From Deltaproteobacteria bacterium (GTDB lineage: Bacteria; Desulfobacterota; JADFVX01), in assembly GCA_029860075.1 (NCBI GenBank), contig JAOUBX010000033.1, forward strand, positions 1 to 44,646: a stretch of DNA of 44,646 bases, in the 5' to 3' direction. Shown here in pieces: positions 41,410-44,646 of this stretch (position 1 is its first letter; every line of letters begins with the position of its first letter). The notes beneath the pieces were generated by a model that was given only the letters and a program-made list of their open reading frames with translations, ran no database searches and was not told the origin of the DNA. Both the position numbers and the translations under genes were made by a program.

Positions 41410-42795
41410 CTAAGCTTCATTTCTTCTTAATCCATGCCGGTTTATTTTTATATAAAGGTTTTGCCGTTTAATACCGGTAATCTCTGAAGCCTTACTGATA
41501 TTACCATTGGTTTTCTTAAGTATTTCCTCAAGATAGAGTTTTTCGAAGTGATCTTTAGCCTCCTGAAAAGGTAGATCGGAATGAATAGAGGCCGGAATAG
41601 ATTGAATTCGCTCTTTAAAAAGATGGGGCGGAAGATCATAGGGCTCTATTTTATCACCCTGCTTTAGTGCAACAACCCTTTCGACAAGATTTTCCATCTC
41701 TCTCACATTTCCTTTCCAGTCATACTCTTCCATCAACTCTATCGTTTCGAGGGAAAAGGGACCAACAGACTTGCCAAGCTTATTATTCATTTGCTTGAGG
41801 AAGTAATTAGCGAGAAAAGGAATATCATCCTTTCTTTCCCTGAGAGGGGGCAGATTAAGAGGAATAACATTAATCCTATAAAAGAGATCTTCTCTAAAGC
41901 GACCCTCTGCGACCTCTTTTTCCATGTCGTCATTACTGGCGGCGATGAGTCTAAAATCGGTCTTTCGCCGGGCCGTCTCCCCAATTCTTGAAAACTCCTT
42001 CTCCTGGAGCACACGAAGCAGGCTCGTTTGCAGCTTAAGGCTGGTTCCTGTGATTTCATCAAGGAAAATGGTTCCTCCATCAGCTTCTTCGAAATAACCC
42101 GGTGTCGTCTTAACGGCCCCAGTAAAAGCACCTTTTTCAAACCCGAAAAGAGAACTTTCAAGAAGGCTTTCCGTAAGGGCCCCGCAATTAATGGCAATAA
42201 ATTTTTTGTCTGCCCGCTCGCTGTTTTGATGGATTGTTTTGGCAAGAAGCTCCTTTCCCGTCCCGGTTTCACCATGAACAAGTATCGTTGAATGAAGGGG
42301 GGCCACCTTTTTGACGAGATCCATTATTTCGACCATTGCCTTGCTTTTGCCCACAACCCCTTCAAAGGAAAGACCCCTGTCAAGCCTGTCCCGCAAATAT
42401 CGGTTTTCATCTTCCAGAAGCTTCTCCTTGAGAGCACGCTCAATGAGAAGCTCTACCTCGTCAAGATTATTAAAGGGTTTCGTAATGTAATGAAAAGCGC
42501 CCAGCCGCATTGCAGTAACCGCTTCTTCAACAGTTCCAAATCCCGTCATCATAATGACGGCAACATTGCTTTCCAGTGATTTTAACTTTTCCAGCACCTG
42601 AAGGCCGCTAAGTCCCGGCATTCTCTGGTCCAGAAGAACCACATCGGCAGCCGTTTCCTGAAAAGTCTCAATGGCTTCATTACCGTTTTTTGCAACGATC
42701 ACATTATAACCTTTACCTCCGAGAAGTTTCCTGATCAGTGTGCAGGTATAGTCTTCATCATCGACAATGAGAATGGTTTTATTTCTATTATCCAT
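41410..42795 (-). CDS. NtrC-family sigma-54-dependent response regulator
   Basis: This 461-residue protein has a receiver domain with acidic pair DD-E (12-14) and phosphoacceptor Asp56 in VVLLDQRMPG. An AAA+ domain follows with Walker A GETGTGKE (175-182), the sigma-54 contact loop GAFTGA (222-227), Walker B GGTIFLDEI and the arginine-finger region LREDLFYRINVIPL. A Fis-type helix-turn-helix closes it (ISKASEITGIKRQNLYIKI, about 436-454). All elements for sigma-54 activation are present. It follows its kinase gene by 17 bp and precedes the two palindromes and the sigma-54 promoter of the cytochrome genes, its most likely target. Confidence 0.93.
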   Translation of the reverse strand: MDNRNKTILIVDDEDYTCTLIRKLLGGKGYNVIVAKNGNEAIETFQETAADVVLLDQRMPGLSGLQVLEKLKSLESNVAVIMMTGFGTVEEAVTAMRLGAFHYITKPFNNLDEVELLIERALKEKLLEDENRYLRDRLDRGLSFEGVVGKSKAMVEIMDLVKKVAPLHSTILVHGETGTGKELLAKTIHQNSERADKKFIAINCGALTESLLESSLFGFEKGAFTGAVKTTPGYFEEADGGTIFLDEITGTSLKLQTSLLRVLQEKEFSRIGETARRKTDFRLIAASNDDMEKEVAEGRFREDLFYRINVIPLNLPPLRERKDDIPFLANYFLKQMNNKLGKSVGPFSLETIELMEEYDWKGNVREMENLVERVVALKQGDKIEPYDLPPHLFKERIQSIPASIHSDLPFQEAKDHFEKLYLEEILKKTNGNISKASEITGIKRQNLYIKINRHGLRRNEA

Positions 42796-42812
42796 AAAAT
42801 ATTATCCCTGAT

Positions 42813-44646
42813 TTATTCTGCCGCAGGCAGGGTGATGGAAAATGTCGTCCCATCACCGGCCTTGCTGCTTGCCCAGATCTTACCATTATGCCTTACAACA
42901 ATGTTAGATACAACACTAAGACCGAGCCCTGTCCCTCCTTTATCTCTTTTCGTTGTAAAAAATGGAGAAAAAATATGAGGCAGGTTTTCCTGCTCAATAC
43001 CGGGACCGGTATCTTTAAAGGTAATCTTGACGAGTCCATTTTCATTAAGCAAAGTTTTAATAGCAAGGGTGCCCTCTTTATTCATTGCTTCACGGGCATT
43101 ATTGATGATATTAAAAAAGACCTGTATCATGAGCGTTGAATCTACCTTAACAGGGGGCAGATTTTCAGTATAGTTCTTTATCAGTTCTATTTCACTCAGT
43201 CCCATCTGCTGTTCGATGAGAAGAAGGCTGTCATCAATCAGCTCATTGCAATCGACTACCTTCCATTCGAATGCAGAGGGCCTTGTAAATTCAAGCAGTT
43301 TTTTTATGGTTGCTTTGCATGTAAGGCCGGCCTTTTCGATGATCTCCAGTTCTTCACGAACGGGATTTTCCTTACCGAGCTGTTTCAGTGCAAGCTGCGC
43401 ATAGTTAACAACACCGACAAGAGGATTATTAATCTGGTGCGCTATTTCTCCAAGCAGCTCTCCCAGCGTGGAGAGCTTTTCCATCTGAATGACCTGCTCC
43501 TCCATTTTTTTCTGTTCTGTAACAACTTTGGCATACTCAATAAAACCTCTTACATTGCCGTCATCATCAAGCATGGGGAATGTTGATATATGGAAGATCT
43601 CTTCGTTGAGTGAATTTTTAATCTCGATGGAGGCCGATTTATGAGTGAGTGCCGTCTCATGGGCAACGCATTCCCGGCAGGGGTCATGGATTCCCTTAAA
43701 AAGTTGATGGCATTTTTCATTAATAATCCTTTCCTGGCTAAGCTTGAAAACTTTCAGGGCTGCCCGGTTTGCCATTATGACCAGGTGATCGAGGTCTCTC
43801 ACAATGATTATATCCGTAACGGCATCAAAGATAGCCTGGATTTCATCGCGGCTCCTTTTAAGTTCCAGTGTTCTCTCTTCGACCATCTTTTCAAGGTCTT
43901 TACCAAATTCCTTGACCTCTTTATAGAGCTGAGCCTTTTCAACAGCTACACCTATCTGGTGGCCAATAGATGAGAGAAGATCTTTCTCATCCTGGGGAAA
44001 GTAGCGTTTATTATCGGGGTAGATAAGCTCAATAAGGCCAATAACTTCGTTCCTTGAAACGATGGGGATGCGTACACAGGCACCGGCCGACGCCTGGTCT
44101 TCACCATAAAAGCTGAAAGACATTGGCTCCGTATATCCTCCCGCAATTACATTAATGCGCTCTTTTTCCCCTGCAGCAATAATCTTTTCAGCAATACTAT
44201 CGGACATCCCTTCATAAACTGAATAACGAAGTTCCTTATTCTCTTTACTGACAAGAAAGATGATACCTGCCCGGGCACCCAAAAGTTCAATAACTTTCAT
44301 GAGTGCATTTTTGAGGATTAGCTCCAGGTTTAAGGATTGACTCACCGTCAGGGCAACGGCATTCATGGCGGAAAGTTCTTCATTAAGTTTCTCAATCCCT
44401 TCGGTCATCGACTTTTGCTCTTTATAGGCCCTGAAGAAAAAGCCGAAAAAAGAAAGGTAGAAGATGAGGCCTCCTGCTGCCGACATTTGCCAGATCAGGG
44501 TTTTCCCTCTTTTGAGATTGTCAAAAAAAGTGGCGGACGATTTGTAAGCAGCAATAACTCCGACCGTATCACGCCCCTCCTTAATGGGAACATAGATTTC
44601 CAGAAGTTCATCATAGCCCTGAAGGTGTGAATCTTCACTTCGTCTT
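42813..44646 (-). CDS. Sensor histidine kinase (GAF-PAS-HisKA-HATPase), 5' end outside the window
   Basis: The frame stays open to the window edge, so the true start lies beyond 44646. An ATG at 44486 falls within a membrane helix and is not the start. The visible part begins with an extracytoplasmic segment (DELLEIYVPIKEGRDTVGVI), a membrane helix, a GAF domain (SLNLELILKNALMKVIELLG), a short coiled coil, a PAS domain with an unusual Cys cluster (EKCHQLFKGIHDPCRECVAHE), the H-box GEIAHQINNPLVGVV, N-box NIINNAREAMN and G-boxes DTGPGIEQENLP and GGTGLGLSVV. It is the NtrB-like partner of the regulator encoded 17 bp downstream. Signal unknown; redox state is plausible given the cysteines and target genes. 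Confidence 0.9.
   Translation of the reverse strand, partial: RRSEDSHLQGYDELLEIYVPIKEGRDTVGVIAAYKSSATFFDNLKRGKTLIWQMSAAGGLIFYLSFFGFFFRAYKEQKSMTEGIEKLNEELSAMNAVALTVSQSLNLELILKNALMKVIELLGARAGIIFLVSKENKELRYSVYEGMSDSIAEKIIAAGEKERINVIAGGYTEPMSFSFYGEDQASAGACVRIPIVSRNEVIGLIELIYPDNKRYFPQDEKDLLSSIGHQIGVAVEKAQLYKEVKEFGKDLEKMVEERTLELKRSRDEIQAIFDAVTDIIIVRDLDHLVIMANRAALKVFKLSQERIINEKCHQLFKGIHDPCRECVAHETALTHKSASIEIKNSLNEEIFHISTFPMLDDDGNVRGFIEYAKVVTEQKKMEEQVIQMEKLSTLGELLGEIAHQINNPLVGVVNYAQLALKQLGKENPVREELEIIEKAGLTCKATIKKLLEFTRPSAFEWKVVDCNELIDDSLLLIEQQMGLSEIELIKNYTENLPPVKVDSTLMIQVFFNIINNAREAMNKEGTLAIKTLLNENGLVKITFKDTGPGIEQENLPHIFSPFFTTKRDKGGTGLGLSVVSNIVVRHNGKIWASSKAGDGTTFSITLPAAE

Overview
The window looks like a chromosomal segment of an anaerobic or facultative Gram-negative bacterium of the former Deltaproteobacteria (Desulfobacterota/Desulfuromonadota-like). 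This rests on several very heme-rich c-type cytochromes, a two-subunit glycine decarboxylase (gcvPA/gcvPB), sigma-54/NtrC-type control, a TonB protein with signal-peptide-bearing partners, and a Bpt-type aminoacyl transferase. Nothing in the window is a rRNA or other marker that fixes the taxon, so this is inference.

Layout. (1) 1-8.3 kb is an accessory region. It holds a 3' remnant of a possible radical-SAM gene, an AbiL-like ATPase/RloB pair, several small membrane proteins and hydrolases (one signal-peptide protein is frameshifted), and a type IV AbiE toxin-antitoxin pair lying between a decayed copy of the 3' end of creC and the intact creC. (2) 8.3-12.4 kb, minus strand, is a probable operon: CDF metal efflux protein, ZupT, CreB, CreC. 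(3) 12.5-17.3 kb holds small secreted and membrane proteins, REP-like palindromes, a five-PKD monoheme secreted protein with an extremely acidic tail, and a LuxR-type regulator with a degenerate receiver. (4) 17.6-24.3 kb, minus strand, is a psp-like locus. A sigma-54 promoter drives a 41-residue membrane peptide, PspA and probably a giant 1846-residue polytopic membrane protein. (5) 24.3-26.6 kb has bpt, a zinc-ribbon protein and a lipase/phospholipase-A2-like fusion. (6) 26.9-31.4 kb, plus strand, is the glycine cleavage operon gcvT-gcvH-gcvPA-gcvPB behind a promoter set inside a long palindrome. (7) 31.6-44.6 kb, minus strand, is an electron-transfer cluster: membrane-anchored 8-heme cytochrome, cytochrome b, 3-heme cytochrome, VWA-like protein, NHL beta-propeller, 28-heme cytochrome and TonB. 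An NtrC-type regulator and its histidine kinase (running off the right edge) lie upstream.

How the parts work together. The cytochrome cluster has a readable control circuit. Between the regulator gene and the first cytochrome gene sit a -24/-12 promoter (41177-41191) and two copies of an 18-bp palindrome TGTCAT-N6-ATGACA (41291-41308, 41380-41397) at typical enhancer distance. The simplest reading is that the kinase/regulator pair switches on a quinone-to-periplasm electron conduit ending in the 28-heme protein. The psp locus has the same architecture: a sigma-54 promoter with a palindrome about 130 bp upstream. These two loci and the giant membrane protein are the most promising places for undescribed biology.
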